Below are positions 53,601 to 62,768 of a stretch of DNA of 64,000 nt, in pieces. Numbering within the stretch: the stretch's first letter is position 1; each line of letters begins with the position of its first letter. Source of the DNA: Pseudomonas viciae (GTDB taxonomy: Bacteria > Pseudomonadota > Gammaproteobacteria > Pseudomonadales > Pseudomonadaceae); assembly GCF_004786035.1 (NCBI RefSeq), contig NZ_CP035088.1, positions 1,648,001 through 1,712,000 of the forward strand, given 5' to 3'. The notes beneath the pieces were generated by a model. That model was not told where the DNA came from. It made no database searches and saw nothing but the letters and a program-made list of their open reading frames with translations. A program made the translations under genes and the position numbers.

Positions 53601-56600
53601 TGGCGGCTGGTTTCCCACAATCGATAACCACCGCACTCGGCAACACGTTGACCATCACCGGTTTCAACGCTGCCACCGGCGTGGTGAGTTACAGCTACAC
53701 CTTGCTGGACAACGAAGCTCATCCAAATGCCAGCGGTGCCAACAGCCTGAGCGAGCAATTTGCGGTCGTCGTGACTGATGACAACGGCACCACCGCCAAC
53801 GGCAACCTGGATGTGAACATCGTCGACGACCTGCCCACCGCCCATGCCGATTCCGCTTCGGTGGATGAAGGCGGAACGGTCAGTGGCAACGTCCTGAATA
53901 ACGACGAAGGCGGTGCCGACGGGCCGGCCGCGAGTGGGGCGGTGATCGGCGTGCGCGCTGGCAACGACACCTCGACCCCGGCGATTGGCGGCTTGAACAC
54001 CCAGATCAACGGCACCTACGGCTACCTGACTCTGGACGCCAACGGCAACGCCGTCTACCACAGCAATCCGAACACCGTCAGCGCCCCAGGTGCCACCGAT
54101 GTGTTCACCTACACCGTGCGTGATGCCGACGGCGATGAAAGCACTACCACTATCACCATCGATGTCCACGATGTTTGCCTCGTCGCCACGCCAGATCAGG
54201 AAATCAGCGTTTACGAAAAAGCCCTCGACCTGAACCAGGACGGTCAGGACCTGGCCCCCGGCACCGTCACCGGCAGCGCCCCGAGCGCCACCAGCGAGAC
54301 TGCCAGCGGCAGCCTTGTCGGCTCGGTCAGCGGCGCCGTTGGCGCAGTCACGTTCGCGCTAGTGGGCAACGCCACCGGTGCCTACGGTCAACTGTCGCTT
54401 CAACCCGACGGCTCCTATACCTACACCCTGACGGCGCCAGCCACGACCACGCCCCACGCCAACGATGGCCCGAACGTGTTGAGCGAAAGCTTCACCTACC
54501 AAGCCACAGACTCGTTGGGCAATACCGTCACCAGCACCATCGTTATCGAGATCGTCGACGACGTGCCCAGCGCCCATGCCGATGTTGCCTCGGTGCTGGA
54601 GGGCGGCACGGTCAACGGCAATGTGCTGGACAACGACGTACTTGGCGCGGACGGCGGCATGGTGATTGGTGTGCGCGCCGGCAACGACACCTCGACCCCG
54701 GCGATTGGCGACTTGAACACCCAGATCAACGGCACCTACGGCTACCTGACCCTGGATGCCAACGGCAACGCCGTCTACCACAGCAATCCGAACACCGTCA
54801 GCGCCCCAGGTGCCACCGATGTGTTCACCTACACCGTGCGTGATGCCGACGGCGATGAAAGCACTACCACTATCACCATCGATGTCCACGATATCTGCCT
54901 CGTCGCCACGCCAGATCAGGAAATCAGCGTCTACGAAAAAGCCCTCGACCTGAACCAGGACGGTCAGGACCTGGCCCCCGGCACCGTCACCGGCAGCGCC
55001 CCGAGCGCCACCAGCGAGACTGCCAGCGGCAGCCTTGTCGGCTCGGTCAGCGGTGCCATCGGTGCTGTCACCTTCGCTTTGGTGGGCAATGCTAACGGCG
55101 CTTACGGTCAGCTAGCGCTCCAGCCTGATGGTTCGTACACCTACACCCTGACCTCGCCGGCCACGACGACACCCAACGCCAACGATGGCCCGAACCTGCT
55201 GAGTGAGAGCTTCACTTATCAGGCCACGGACTCCCTGGGCAATACCGTCACCAACACTATCGTCATCGAGATCGTTGACGATGTGCCCAAGGCTCACAGT
55301 GATTCCGCCTCGGTGGTGGAGGGCGGGACGGTCAATGGCAACGTGCTGGACAACGACGTGCTCGGCGCCGATGGCGGTGCAGTCATCGGTGTGCGCGCCG
55401 GCAATGACACCTCGAGCCCCGCCACCAGTGGCCTCAACACCCAAATCAACGGGACCTACGGTTACCTGACCCTGGACGCCAACGGCAATGCTGTCTATCA
55501 CAGCAATCCGGACGCTGTCGGCGCAGCGGGCGCCACCGATGTATTCACCTACACCGTGCGCGATGCCGACGGCGATGAAAGCACCACCACCCTCACCATT
55601 GATGTGCACGACAGTTGCCTGGTCGCCGAAACCGACCAGGACATTACTGTCTACGAAAAAGCCCTCGACCTGAAACAGGACGGCCAGGACTTGGCGCCCG
55701 GCACTGTCACCGGCAGCGACCCGAGCGCCACCAGCGAAACCGCCACCGGCAGCCTTGTCGGTTCGGTGACCGGCGCCACGGGCGCAGTGACCTTCGCCCT
55801 GGTCGGAAATGGCACCGGCGCCCATGGCCAACTGTTGCTCAACCCCGATGGTTCCTACACCTACACCTTGACCTCGCCGGCCACGACGACGCCCAACGCC
55901 AACGATGGCCCGAACGTGTTGAGCGAAAACTTCACCTATCAGGCCACGGATTCTTTGGGCAACAGCGTCACCGGCATCCTGGTGGTGAGTATCGTCGACG
56001 ATGTGCCCAAAGCCGTTGCCTCCGAGCGTTCGGTGACGGCGGTGGAGATCGATTCGAACCTGCTGATCGTCCTCGACGTGTCTGGCAGCATGGCCGATGC
56101 CTCCGGGGTGCCCGGGCTGTCGCGGTTGGATCTGGCGAAACAGGCGATCAGCGCCTTGCTCGACAAATACGACGACCTGGGGGATGTCAAAGTCCAGTTG
56201 GTGACGTTCAGCAGCAGCGCCACCGACCAGACGTCGGTGTGGGTCGACGTGGCCACCGCCAAGACGCTCCTCGCCAGCCTGACAGCCGATGGCGGGACCA
56301 ACTACGATGCGGCGGTGGCGGCGGCCAAGACTGCGTTCGTCACGTCCGGGCAACTGACCGGGGCGCAGAACATCGGCTACTTCTTCTCTGACGGTAAACC
56401 GACCTCGGGCCAGGAAACCGGTGCGGCGGACGAAGCTGCGTGGAAGGCCTTCCTCGACGCCAACGGCATCAAGAACTACGCCATCGGCCTGGGCAGCGGC
56501 GTCAGCAACGCCCATCTCGACCCGCTGGCCTACGACGGCAGTGCCCACACCAACACCAACGCGGTGGTGGTCACCGACCTGAACCAGCTCAACTCGGTGC

Positions 56601-58465
56601 TCTCCGGCACTGTGCAAGGCATACCGGTCACCGGCAGCTTGTTGGGCGAGGGTGGTTCGTTCGGCGCCGACGGCGGGTTTGTCAAAAGCCTGGTGGTCGA
56701 TGGCACCACGTACAGCTACGACCCGGCCGCCAACGGTGGCCAGGGCGCGCTGACCGCCAGCGGCGGGCTCAACCACGGCAGCTTCAACACGACCACCAAC
56801 ACCCTGAGCATCGCCACCGACCACGACGGCACCCTGGTGGTCAACCTCGATACCGGTGCGTTCAGCTATACCTCCCAGACCGCCACCAGCACATTGATCA
56901 CCGAAAACATCGGCTACACCGTCAGCGACAACGATGGTGACCTGGCCAGCTCCAACCTGGTGATCAAAGTCGTGCCCAATAGCCCACCGGTGGCGATGGA
57001 CGACAACATCATCACCAACGTGCTGTCAGGCAACATCGTGGTACCGGGAGAATTGCTGCTGGGCAACGACAGCGATGCCAATGGTGATCCGCTCACCGCT
57101 TCACCCACCAGCTTCAATACCGGCTGGGTCGCCAAGGGCGCGGACTTCACCGGCAGCACCGGCACGGTCAGCTTCACAGGCAACAACGTGCAGTCGATCA
57201 ACCTCAACCGCAGCGCCTTCGTCGCCAATAGCGCGACCATGACGGCGGTGCTGGTGGTCAGCGGTGCGCTGGGAATGGTGTCGAACAACAACGCCAACGA
57301 TGAAGACCGGCTCAACATCACCCTCAAACAGGGCGAAACCCTCACCCTGGATCACAACCTGGCGGGCGGTCGCATTGCCCTGGAGTACTCCCTCAATGGG
57401 GGGCCATTCATTGCGATCAGCGACGGTGCCTCGTTCACTGCGGCGGCGACCGGCAACTATCAGATTCACGTCACCAACATCGCCAATGGCAGCGGCGGCA
57501 ACCCCAACGGTGCGGAAAACTATCAACTGACCATGACCGTCAACTATGCCGGTGCCCAGGACAGCACACCGGATTTCCACGGCAGCTACACCGCCAGCGA
57601 CAACCACGGCGGCAGTGACGGCGCGGCGGTGGGCATCAGCTACCAGGCGGGTCATACCCTGACGGGCACCGCCGGGGACGACGTGCTGATGGCTGGCGAG
57701 GGCGACAACATCCTCAATGCGGGCGACGGCAACGACATACTCAGCGCAGGTTCGGGCAACAACACCTTGCATGGCGGGGCAGGCAATGACTTGCTCTACA
57801 GCGGCACAGGCAACGACCTGCTCGATGGCGACACGGGCAACGACACCGCGAGCTATGCTCACGCGACTGCCGGGGTCACCGTCAACCTGGGCCTGTTGGC
57901 GGCGCAGAACACCTTGGGCGCCGGCACCGACACACTGGCGGGCATCGAAAACCTGGTCGGTTCGAACTTCAACGATACCCTCACCGGTGACGGCGCCAGC
58001 AACCGCATCAATGGTGGATTGGGCAATGATGTGCTCAATGGCGGTGGCGGCGACGACTTGCTGATCGGCGGCCTGGGCAACAACACCCTCACTGGTGGCA
58101 GCGGCGCCGATACCTTCCAATGGCAAGCGGGCAACAGCGGCCACGACGTGATCACCGACTTCACGCCCGGCCTCGATAAACTCGATCTGTCCCAGCTGTT
58201 GCAGGGGGAAAACGGCAGTGCGGCGTCACTGGACGATTACCTGCACTTCACCGTCACCGGTAGCGGCGCGTCGCTCGTGACCAGCATCGACGTCAGCGCC
58301 ACCGCTGGCGCCACGCCAAACCAGACCATCGACCTGGCCGGCGTCAACCTGGCCAGCCACTACGGCGTCACGCCGGGCGTGGACGGGATGATCGCGGGCG
58401 CCGATACGGCGACCATCATCAACGGAATGTTGAACGACCATTCGTTGAAGGTGGACACGGTGTGA
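50636..58465 (+). CDS. giant type-I-secreted adhesin with retention module (LapA/BapA class)
   Basis: The product is 2609 residues from ATG 50636 (GGAGG seven bases upstream). The N-terminal retention module (about 1-90, MAALIGTVSKVVGQVFAEAA) is followed by T-A-A-G at residues 115-118, the kind of site cut by the LapG protease in LapA. Four copies of a roughly 246-residue repeat follow (nt about 51200-53829, three almost identical), then three copies of a 240-residue repeat (to about 55989). A von Willebrand A domain has its metal site DVSGSMAD at residue 1814. About ten RTX nonapeptides (GGxGNDxL, residues about 2340-2500) and a C-terminal secretion region complete it. It should be held at the outer membrane through the TolC-like channel and bind surfaces or cells. 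Confidence 0.95.
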   Translation: MAALIGTVSKVVGQVFAEAAGGLRRPLVEGDRLYAGEHLITGSEGAVAVHLQNGRELTLGRESNLTLTPQLLANHAPHVDTPEAVTPSDAQLTDVQKLQQAIAAGADPTQTGEATAAGPEGGNPGGVGGGHSFVLLEEVGGEVDPLIGFPTAGFNGIPEFPELRLAGDPDNGGDDGTVPPVTPPDNPVTLDGVEVEGGELTTNEANLADGSASNPGALVQNGTFTISAPDGLSSLSIGGISVIAGGVPTGFPQTVTSALGNTLTITGYNPTTGVVSYSYTLGDNENHPAGGGANSITEQFPVVAVDTDGDTATGTLDVNITDDVPQAIDDSHASTASETLVTLTGNVLPNDHQGADRIPTGPDSGPIIGGTFTGTYGTLVLNPNGTYTYTLNTSDPQFVALHGGGSGTETFTYTLTDADGDTSTANLVLQVHNNDDPVIIDGLDSEGGELTVQEKNLSDGSSPDAPALTQSGTFTVTALDGVQTLSVGGINVVSGGVAAGFPQSITTALGNTLTITGFNAATGVVSYSYTLLDNEAHPNASGANSLSEQFAVVVTDDNGTTANGNLDVNIVDDLPKAVDDSNANTASETNLTLTGSVLTNDTEGADHVASGPITPGTFTGTYGTLVLNADGSYTYTLNTADADFKGLHGGGNGSETFTYTLTDADGDTSTANLVLQVHNNDDPVIIDGLDSEGGELTVQEKNLSDGSSPDAPALTQSGTFTVTALDGVQTLSVGGINVVSGGVAAGFPQSITTALGNTLTITGFNAATGVVSYSYTLLDNEAHPNASGANSLSEQFAVVVTDDNGTTANGNLDVNIVDDLPKAVDDSNANTASETTLTLTGSVLTNDTEGADHVASGPITPGTFTGTYGTLVLNADGSYTYTLNTADADFKGLHGGGNGSETFTYTLTDADGDTSTANLVLQVHNNDDPVIIDGLDSEGGELTVREKNLSDGSSPDAPALTQSGTFTVTALDGVQTLSVGGINVVSGGVAAGFPQSITTALGNTLTITGFNAATGVVSYSYTLLDNEAHPNASGANSLSEQFAVVVTDDNGTTANGNLDVNIVDDLPTAHADSASVDEGGTVSGNVLNNDEGGADGPAASGAVIGVRAGNDTSTPAIGGLNTQINGTYGYLTLDANGNAVYHSNPNTVSAPGATDVFTYTVRDADGDESTTTITIDVHDVCLVATPDQEISVYEKALDLNQDGQDLAPGTVTGSAPSATSETASGSLVGSVSGAVGAVTFALVGNATGAYGQLSLQPDGSYTYTLTAPATTTPHANDGPNVLSESFTYQATDSLGNTVTSTIVIEIVDDVPSAHADVASVLEGGTVNGNVLDNDVLGADGGMVIGVRAGNDTSTPAIGDLNTQINGTYGYLTLDANGNAVYHSNPNTVSAPGATDVFTYTVRDADGDESTTTITIDVHDICLVATPDQEISVYEKALDLNQDGQDLAPGTVTGSAPSATSETASGSLVGSVSGAIGAVTFALVGNANGAYGQLALQPDGSYTYTLTSPATTTPNANDGPNLLSESFTYQATDSLGNTVTNTIVIEIVDDVPKAHSDSASVVEGGTVNGNVLDNDVLGADGGAVIGVRAGNDTSSPATSGLNTQINGTYGYLTLDANGNAVYHSNPDAVGAAGATDVFTYTVRDADGDESTTTLTIDVHDSCLVAETDQDITVYEKALDLKQDGQDLAPGTVTGSDPSATSETATGSLVGSVTGATGAVTFALVGNGTGAHGQLLLNPDGSYTYTLTSPATTTPNANDGPNVLSENFTYQATDSLGNSVTGILVVSIVDDVPKAVASERSVTAVEIDSNLLIVLDVSGSMADASGVPGLSRLDLAKQAISALLDKYDDLGDVKVQLVTFSSSATDQTSVWVDVATAKTLLASLTADGGTNYDAAVAAAKTAFVTSGQLTGAQNIGYFFSDGKPTSGQETGAADEAAWKAFLDANGIKNYAIGLGSGVSNAHLDPLAYDGSAHTNTNAVVVTDLNQLNSVLSGTVQGIPVTGSLLGEGGSFGADGGFVKSLVVDGTTYSYDPAANGGQGALTASGGLNHGSFNTTTNTLSIATDHDGTLVVNLDTGAFSYTSQTATSTLITENIGYTVSDNDGDLASSNLVIKVVPNSPPVAMDDNIITNVLSGNIVVPGELLLGNDSDANGDPLTASPTSFNTGWVAKGADFTGSTGTVSFTGNNVQSINLNRSAFVANSATMTAVLVVSGALGMVSNNNANDEDRLNITLKQGETLTLDHNLAGGRIALEYSLNGGPFIAISDGASFTAAATGNYQIHVTNIANGSGGNPNGAENYQLTMTVNYAGAQDSTPDFHGSYTASDNHGGSDGAAVGISYQAGHTLTGTAGDDVLMAGEGDNILNAGDGNDILSAGSGNNTLHGGAGNDLLYSGTGNDLLDGDTGNDTASYAHATAGVTVNLGLLAAQNTLGAGTDTLAGIENLVGSNFNDTLTGDGASNRINGGLGNDVLNGGGGDDLLIGGLGNNTLTGGSGADTFQWQAGNSGHDVITDFTPGLDKLDLSQLLQGENGSAASLDDYLHFTVTGSGASLVTSIDVSATAGATPNQTIDLAGVNLASHYGVTPGVDGMIAGADTATIINGMLNDHSLKVDTV
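51200..53829 (+). repeat. 738-bp tandem repeats in the adhesin
   Basis: Copies begin at 51941, 52679 and 53417 (exact 738-bp period, nearly identical DNA), with a more diverged copy before them. Near-identity means copy number can change by recombination and short-read assemblies may collapse it. Confidence 0.92.
53830..55989 (+). repeat. 720-bp tandem repeats in the adhesin
   Basis: A second family, three copies with anchors at 53951, 54671 and 55391 (exact 720-bp period), unlike the first in sequence. Confidence 0.9.
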
Positions 58466-58479
58466 GATGAGCTGAAATA

Positions 58480-58526
58480 ACAAAACCCGCGATTTCCGGT
58501 CTGGAAAATGGCGGGTTTTGTTTTTC
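58480..58526 (+). terminator. terminator after the adhesin
   Basis: CAAAACCCGC (58481-58490) pairs with GCGGGTTTTG (58511-58520), followed by Ts. It can also act on the minus strand for the DUF454 gene. Confidence 0.85.
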
Positions 58527-58559
58527 TGAAGCCACAGGAGATCCAGGCTCGAGCCACAT

Positions 58560-58955
58560 TCAAGGCTTGCGCAATGTCTTCTGCTTGAGAATGTAGACCG
58601 TCACCAACACCGCACTGGTGAGCATGAACCCTCGCGCCCACGGCAGGGGCACCAGGTAGCAGGAAAAGAGGATGCTCACCCACATCAGCCCGATGGCGTA
58701 GACCTTGCCCTTGAGTGGGATGCCGTTGCCGCTGAGGTAGTCGCTGATCCAGGGGCCGAGGCGGGGATGTTCCACCAGCCAGCGATAGAAACGTGGCGAG
58801 CTGCGGGCGAAGCAGGCAGCGGCCAGTAGCAGGAAAGGGGTGGTGGGCAGTACGGGAACGAAAATACCGATGACCCCCAGCACCACGCTCAACCAGCCGA
58901 TGGCCAGTAGAGCGTAACGCAGGATCAGCGGGCGGTTGCCGATGGGCGCGGGCAC
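58560..58955 (-). CDS. DUF454/YbaN-type membrane protein
   Basis: From GTG 58955 the product is 131 residues with the YbaN/DUF454 core: a membrane helix (YALLAIGWLSVVLGVIGIFV), then PVLPTTPFLLLAAACFARSS, a soluble HPRLGPWISDYLSGNGIPLK part and two more helices. It is an inner-membrane protein of unknown function. The longer frame in the same direction reads through the YecA-like gene and was rejected. It starts eight bases after that gene's stop, so the two form a short operon. Confidence 0.85.
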   Translation of the reverse strand: MPAPIGNRPLILRYALLAIGWLSVVLGVIGIFVPVLPTTPFLLLAAACFARSSPRFYRWLVEHPRLGPWISDYLSGNGIPLKGKVYAIGLMWVSILFSCYLVPLPWARGFMLTSAVLVTVYILKQKTLRKP

Positions 58956-58963
58956 CCGGTTAC

Positions 58964-59551
58964 TCAGTGGTGGCGAGGCTTGAGGATCGCCGGTTTCTCG
59001 TCCGGTGCGTTGCACAGCAGGTACAGGGCGGTGAGGGCTTCCGGGATCTGCACGATCATGTCGTCCATCAGGTTCGCGTCGGCGGCGATGTCGGAAAACT
59101 CCGGTTGTTCGTCGAACAGGCCGGAACCGACCATGATCGGCAGCAGCATTTCGCTGACTTCCTCTTCGGCGGTTTCGAACCAGGCGGCTTCGCGCAGGAA
59201 CACGCCTTCCATGAAGCCGATGCACCAGCCACGCAGTTCCGAATCATCCGGGTCATCGCCCAGGTCCAGCTCGCATGGCAATTCGAACTCTTCGTCGGAC
59301 GCCAACTGACGGGCGATATGGGCCTTGAGGCCCACCAGCGTGGCTTCGATTTCAGCACGCTGGGCTTCGTCGCTGTAATGCGGCTCTTCGGCGAACAGGG
59401 CGTCGATCCACTCGCGCTCCGGCACCGTTTCGGCGCAGATCGACAGGGCGGTCAGATAGCCGTGAGCGGCCACGTAATCCAGCGCCTCTTCGTGCAGCTC
59501 ATCGGCGTCGAGGAAGACTTGCAGGCGGGTCAGTTGCTCAGCGAAGGACAT
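58964..59551 (-). CDS. YecA-like (UPF0149-type) protein
   Basis: The 195-residue acidic cytosolic protein has the pattern DELHEEALDYVAAHGYLTAL, GWCIGFMEGVFLREAAWFE and MLLPIMVGSGLFDEQPEFSD found in YecA/YgfB (UPF0149) proteins, whose role is unknown. There is no C-terminal SEC-C zinc motif, so it is YgfB-like rather than full YecA. Upstream member of a pair with the DUF454 gene. Confidence 0.82.
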   Translation of the reverse strand: MSFAEQLTRLQVFLDADELHEEALDYVAAHGYLTALSICAETVPEREWIDALFAEEPHYSDEAQRAEIEATLVGLKAHIARQLASDEEFELPCELDLGDDPDDSELRGWCIGFMEGVFLREAAWFETAEEEVSEMLLPIMVGSGLFDEQPEFSDIAADANLMDDMIVQIPEALTALYLLCNAPDEKPAILKPRHH

Positions 59552-59970
59552 TACGGGCTACCTTGGGGAATAAACAATGCGGGAATTCTAGGCCTTCTTG
59601 AGCGCCCAGGCCAGCCGCGTGGCGTATTTGCCTCCACTTGGGCGCACGGGCGGGCCGCGATACCTGTAGGCGCTGCCGAAGGCTGCGATCTTTTGATCTT
59701 GATCTTTCGTCTCTCGACTCAATGGGCAGTGGAAAGATCGCAGCCTCGTTGCACTCGGCAGCTCCTACAGGGCGCATGGCGTGCAATCGTCTACTTGATC
59801 ACCTCTTGTCAGCATCACCCTTCGCAACGAAGGCCTCGGGTATACTGCCGCGTTTTGTGATGCCCTGCGGCGTCCCGTTGGTCCGAAATGCGCACTTACG
59901 ATTTGCCGGTGCAGCGTTTGAGATTCTGAACCAGCCTTGCAGGGACGTTTCGGTGATTTTTGGAGTTTCT
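59552..59970. other. promoter region of recQ with repeat
   Basis: A 419-bp gap between divergent genes. It holds the repeat at 59663-59771 and, after that, sequence with no visible gene. The recQ frame stays open upstream but has no ribosome site there. Confidence 0.55.
59663..59771. repeat. palindromic repeat, GTAGG-CTGCCGA-GCTGCGATC family
   Basis: CCTGTAGGCGCTGCCGAAGG and its inverted counterpart (ending GGCAGCTCCTACAGG at 59771) enclose AAGATCGCAG-type inner arms. A third repeat family in the window. Confidence 0.8.
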
Positions 59971-62097
59971 ATGCTCGAACAGGCTCAACGCGTCCTCAAG
60001 GACATCTTCGGCTACGACAGTTTCCGTGGCCGCCAGGGTGCCATTATTGAGCGCGTGGCCAGCGGTGGCGATGCCCTGGTGCTCATGCCCACCGGCGGTG
60101 GCAAGTCCTTGTGCTTCCAGGTGCCGGCGCTGTTGCGCAATGGCCTGGCGGTGGTGGTCTCGCCGCTGATCGCATTGATGGACGACCAGGTCGCGACCCT
60201 TGAAGAACTGGGTGTTGCCGCTGCAGCGCTGAACTCCACCCTCAGCGCCGAGCAGCAGCGGGACCTGGCGGCGAGCATCAAGCGCGGCGAAGTGAAGATG
60301 CTGTACCTGGCACCGGAGCGCCTGGTGCAGCCGCGCATGCTGGCGTTCTTGCAGAGCCTGGAAATTGCCTTGTTCGCCATCGACGAAGCCCACTGTGTGT
60401 CCCAGTGGGGCCACGATTTCCGTCGCGAATACCTGCAATTGGGGCAACTGGCGGAACTGTTCCCCGATGTGCCGCGCATCGCCCTGACCGCCACCGCCGA
60501 CAAACGTACCCGCGAAGAAATCGTCGAGCGCCTGCATTTGCAGAACGCCGAGCGGTTCCTGTCCAGCTTTGACCGGCCGAACATTTTCTATCGCATCGTG
60601 CCCAAGGAGCAGCCGCGCAAGCAGTTGCTGGCGTTCATCGCCGAGCGGCGCAGCGACGCCGGCATTGTCTACTGCCTGTCGCGCAAGAAGGTCGACGAAG
60701 TGGCGGCGTTCCTTTGTGAACAGGGTTTTCCTGCATTGCCGTATCACGCCGGGCTGCCCAACGACCTGCGGGCCTATCACCAGAAGCGCTTCCTCAACGA
60801 GGAAGGCCTGATCATGGTGGCCACGGTGGCGTTCGGCATGGGCATCGACAAGCCCAACGTGCGTTTCGTCGCCCACCTGGACTTGCCCAAATCCCTCGAG
60901 GCCTATTACCAGGAAACCGGGCGTGCCGGCCGTGATGGCTTGCCGGCCGACGCCTGGATGGCCTACGGCCTGCAAGACGTGGTGATGCTCAAGCAGATGC
61001 TGCAGAACTCCGAGGGCGACGAGCGCCACAAGCGCCTGGAGCAGCACAAGCTCGACGCCATGCTCTCGCTCTGCGAAGAAACCCGCTGCCGTCGCCAGAC
61101 CCTGCTGGCCTATTTCGACGAAGACATGCCCCAGCCTTGCGGGCATTGCGACAATTGCGTCGATGGCGTGGAAACCTGGGACGCCACCGAACCGGCCCGC
61201 CAGGCCTTGTCGGCCATCTATCGCACCGGCCAGCGTTATGGCGTGGGGCATCTGGTGGACGTATTGCTGGGCAAGGACAACGAAAAGGTCCGCAGCTTCG
61301 GCCACCAGCATCTTTCGGTATTCGGGGTGGGCAAGGCCCGCACCGAGAGCGAATGGCGTTCACTGTTCCGACAACTGGTAGCCCGTGGTCTGGCGGACAT
61401 CGACCTGGAAGGCTACGGCGGCCTGCGCCTGAGTGCGAGTTGCCGGCCCTTGCTCAAAGGCGAGGTCACCCTCGAACTGCGCCGCGACCTCAAGCCGGCG
61501 ACGGCGGTCAAGAGCAGCAAGAGCCAGGCCAGCCAACTGGTGCGCGGCGAAGAGCGCGATCAGTGGGAGGCCCTGCGCGCCTTGCGCCGCAAGTTGGCCG
61601 AGGAACACGGCGTGCCGCCGTACGTCATTTTCCCCGACTCGACGCTGCTGGAAATGCTCCGCAGCCAACCGACGTCCCTGGCCGAAATGGCCCGGGTCAG
61701 TGGTGTGGGCGCGCGCAAGCTGGAGCGTTATGGCGAGGCCTTCCTCCAAGTGCTGGGCGGCGAGGTCGAGGCGCCGAAAGTGGTGGCCGATGTACGCCAC
61801 GAACTGATCACCCTGGCCCGGGCCGGCATGACGCCGCTGCAGATCGCCGGGCAACTGCAATGCTCTGAGAAAAACGTCTACACGATGCTGGCCGAGGCCA
61901 TCGGCAAACAGCAGTTATCTCTTGAGCAGGCACTGGACCTGCCCGAGGAGTTGATGGGCGAAGTGCAGGATGCGTTTCTGGATGGCGAAGGCGAGTTGCC
62001 GCCGGTGACGGAAGTCGCTGCGCTGTTTGTCGGCCGGGTCCCTGAAGGCGTCCTGTATTGCGTCAGGGCTGCGTTGCAGTCGGAATTCGAAGTTTGA
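59971..62097 (+). CDS. recQ: ATP-dependent DNA helicase RecQ
   Basis: The 708-residue 3'-5' helicase acts in recombination and fork repair. Start ATG 59971 has GGAG six bases upstream. Seen are Walker A ([12 protein letters not shown]), DEAH box ([16 protein letters not shown] with the RecQ aromatic-rich loop), TATAD and the helicase C domain ([29 protein letters not shown]). Then come the four-cysteine zinc site ([17 protein letters not shown]), the winged helix, and one HRDC domain (about 535-610). Length is typical with a C-terminal extension of some 100 residues. Confidence 0.96.
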   Translation: MLEQAQRVLKDIFGYDSFRGRQGAIIERVASGGDALVLMPTGGGKSLCFQVPALLRNGLAVVVSPLIALMDDQVATLEELGVAAAALNSTLSAEQQRDLAASIKRGEVKMLYLAPERLVQPRMLAFLQSLEIALFAIDEAHCVSQWGHDFRREYLQLGQLAELFPDVPRIALTATADKRTREEIVERLHLQNAERFLSSFDRPNIFYRIVPKEQPRKQLLAFIAERRSDAGIVYCLSRKKVDEVAAFLCEQGFPALPYHAGLPNDLRAYHQKRFLNEEGLIMVATVAFGMGIDKPNVRFVAHLDLPKSLEAYYQETGRAGRDGLPADAWMAYGLQDVVMLKQMLQNSEGDERHKRLEQHKLDAMLSLCEETRCRRQTLLAYFDEDMPQPCGHCDNCVDGVETWDATEPARQALSAIYRTGQRYGVGHLVDVLLGKDNEKVRSFGHQHLSVFGVGKARTESEWRSLFRQLVARGLADIDLEGYGGLRLSASCRPLLKGEVTLELRRDLKPATAVKSSKSQASQLVRGEERDQWEALRALRRKLAEEHGVPPYVIFPDSTLLEMLRSQPTSLAEMARVSGVGARKLERYGEAFLQVLGGEVEAPKVVADVRHELITLARAGMTPLQIAGQLQCSEKNVYTMLAEAIGKQQLSLEQALDLPEELMGEVQDAFLDGEGELPPVTEVAALFVGRVPEGVLYCVRAALQSEFEV

Positions 62098-62170
62098 TCA
62101 ATGAGTTACGCTCCTTTAACGATTCAGTACGGGGCAAACCTTGCTTGAATCCGAAGCTCATGCTTAGCTG

Positions 62171-62183
62171 ACTAATAATTAGT
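62171..62183. promoter_or_regulatory. palindrome upstream of the MarR gene
   Basis: ACTAAT-A-ATTAGT is a perfect 13-bp palindrome 20-32 bp before the regulator start, a natural site for autoregulation by a MarR/SlyA dimer. Confidence 0.5.
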
Positions 62184-62202
62184 TTTTTCTATTTCAGATC
62201 TG

Positions 62203-62649
62203 ATGAGTTTTTATATGCCGTTAACCGATCAACACCGTTTTGGCATGCAACTGGCCCAAATGTCCCGAGGCTGGCGTGCTGAGTTGGATCGTCGCCTGGC
62301 GGGGCTCGGTCTGTCCCAGGCACGCTGGCTGGTGCTGCTGCACCTGGCCCGTTTCGAACAGGCGCCGACCCAGCGCGAACTGGCCCAGAGCGTCGCCGTC
62401 GAAGGCCCGACCCTGGCCCGCTTGCTCGACAGCCTGGAAACCCAGGGGTTGGTGCAGCGCCAAGCGGTGGCCGAGGATCGTCGAGCCAAGAAAATCGTGC
62501 TCTGCGCACCGGCCCTGCCGCTGATCGAACAAATCGAAACCATTGCCACGCAATTGCGTCGGGAATTGTTCGAGGGCGTTGACGAGGCGGACATGCGGGT
62601 GTGCATGCGTGTTCACGGCACGATCCTGGCCAACCTGGAAAAATCCTGA
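62203..62649 (+). CDS. MarR/SlyA-family regulator
   Basis: The 148-residue protein has the MarR winged helix: helix (GLSQARWLVLLHLARFEQAP), recognition helix (VAVEGPTLARLLDSLETQGL) and wing (VQRQAVAEDRRAKKIVLCAP). Dimerisation helices lie at both ends. The start may instead be ATG 62215, which has a GAG at better distance. It lies 105 bp after recQ and 120 bp before the FimV-like gene, an order I recall from P. aeruginosa (PA3341 region). Targets unknown; the palindrome at 62171 suggests self-control. Confidence 0.88.
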   Translation: MSFYMPLTDQHRFGMQLAQMSRGWRAELDRRLAGLGLSQARWLVLLHLARFEQAPTQRELAQSVAVEGPTLARLLDSLETQGLVQRQAVAEDRRAKKIVLCAPALPLIEQIETIATQLRRELFEGVDEADMRVCMRVHGTILANLEKS

Positions 62650-62768
62650 GGCATATCCCCGGCGCCAGACTTTTGAGATTCGGTGGTTAGCGAACTATAA
62701 CCAGTACTAAGCGATCGTATTGGATGCGTTTACGCCGAAGTTGGTTCTGGTAATCGAAAGGGATGCCC

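Noticed and set aside
51200..55989. CRISPR-like periodic repeats
   Set aside because: The periods are 720-738 bp and in frame within one protein; no short repeat-spacer array exists in the window.
58956..59225. N-terminal extension of the DUF454 protein
   Set aside because: The extension is Arg-rich out-of-frame sequence of the YecA-like gene; the GTG at 58955 gives the normal family length.
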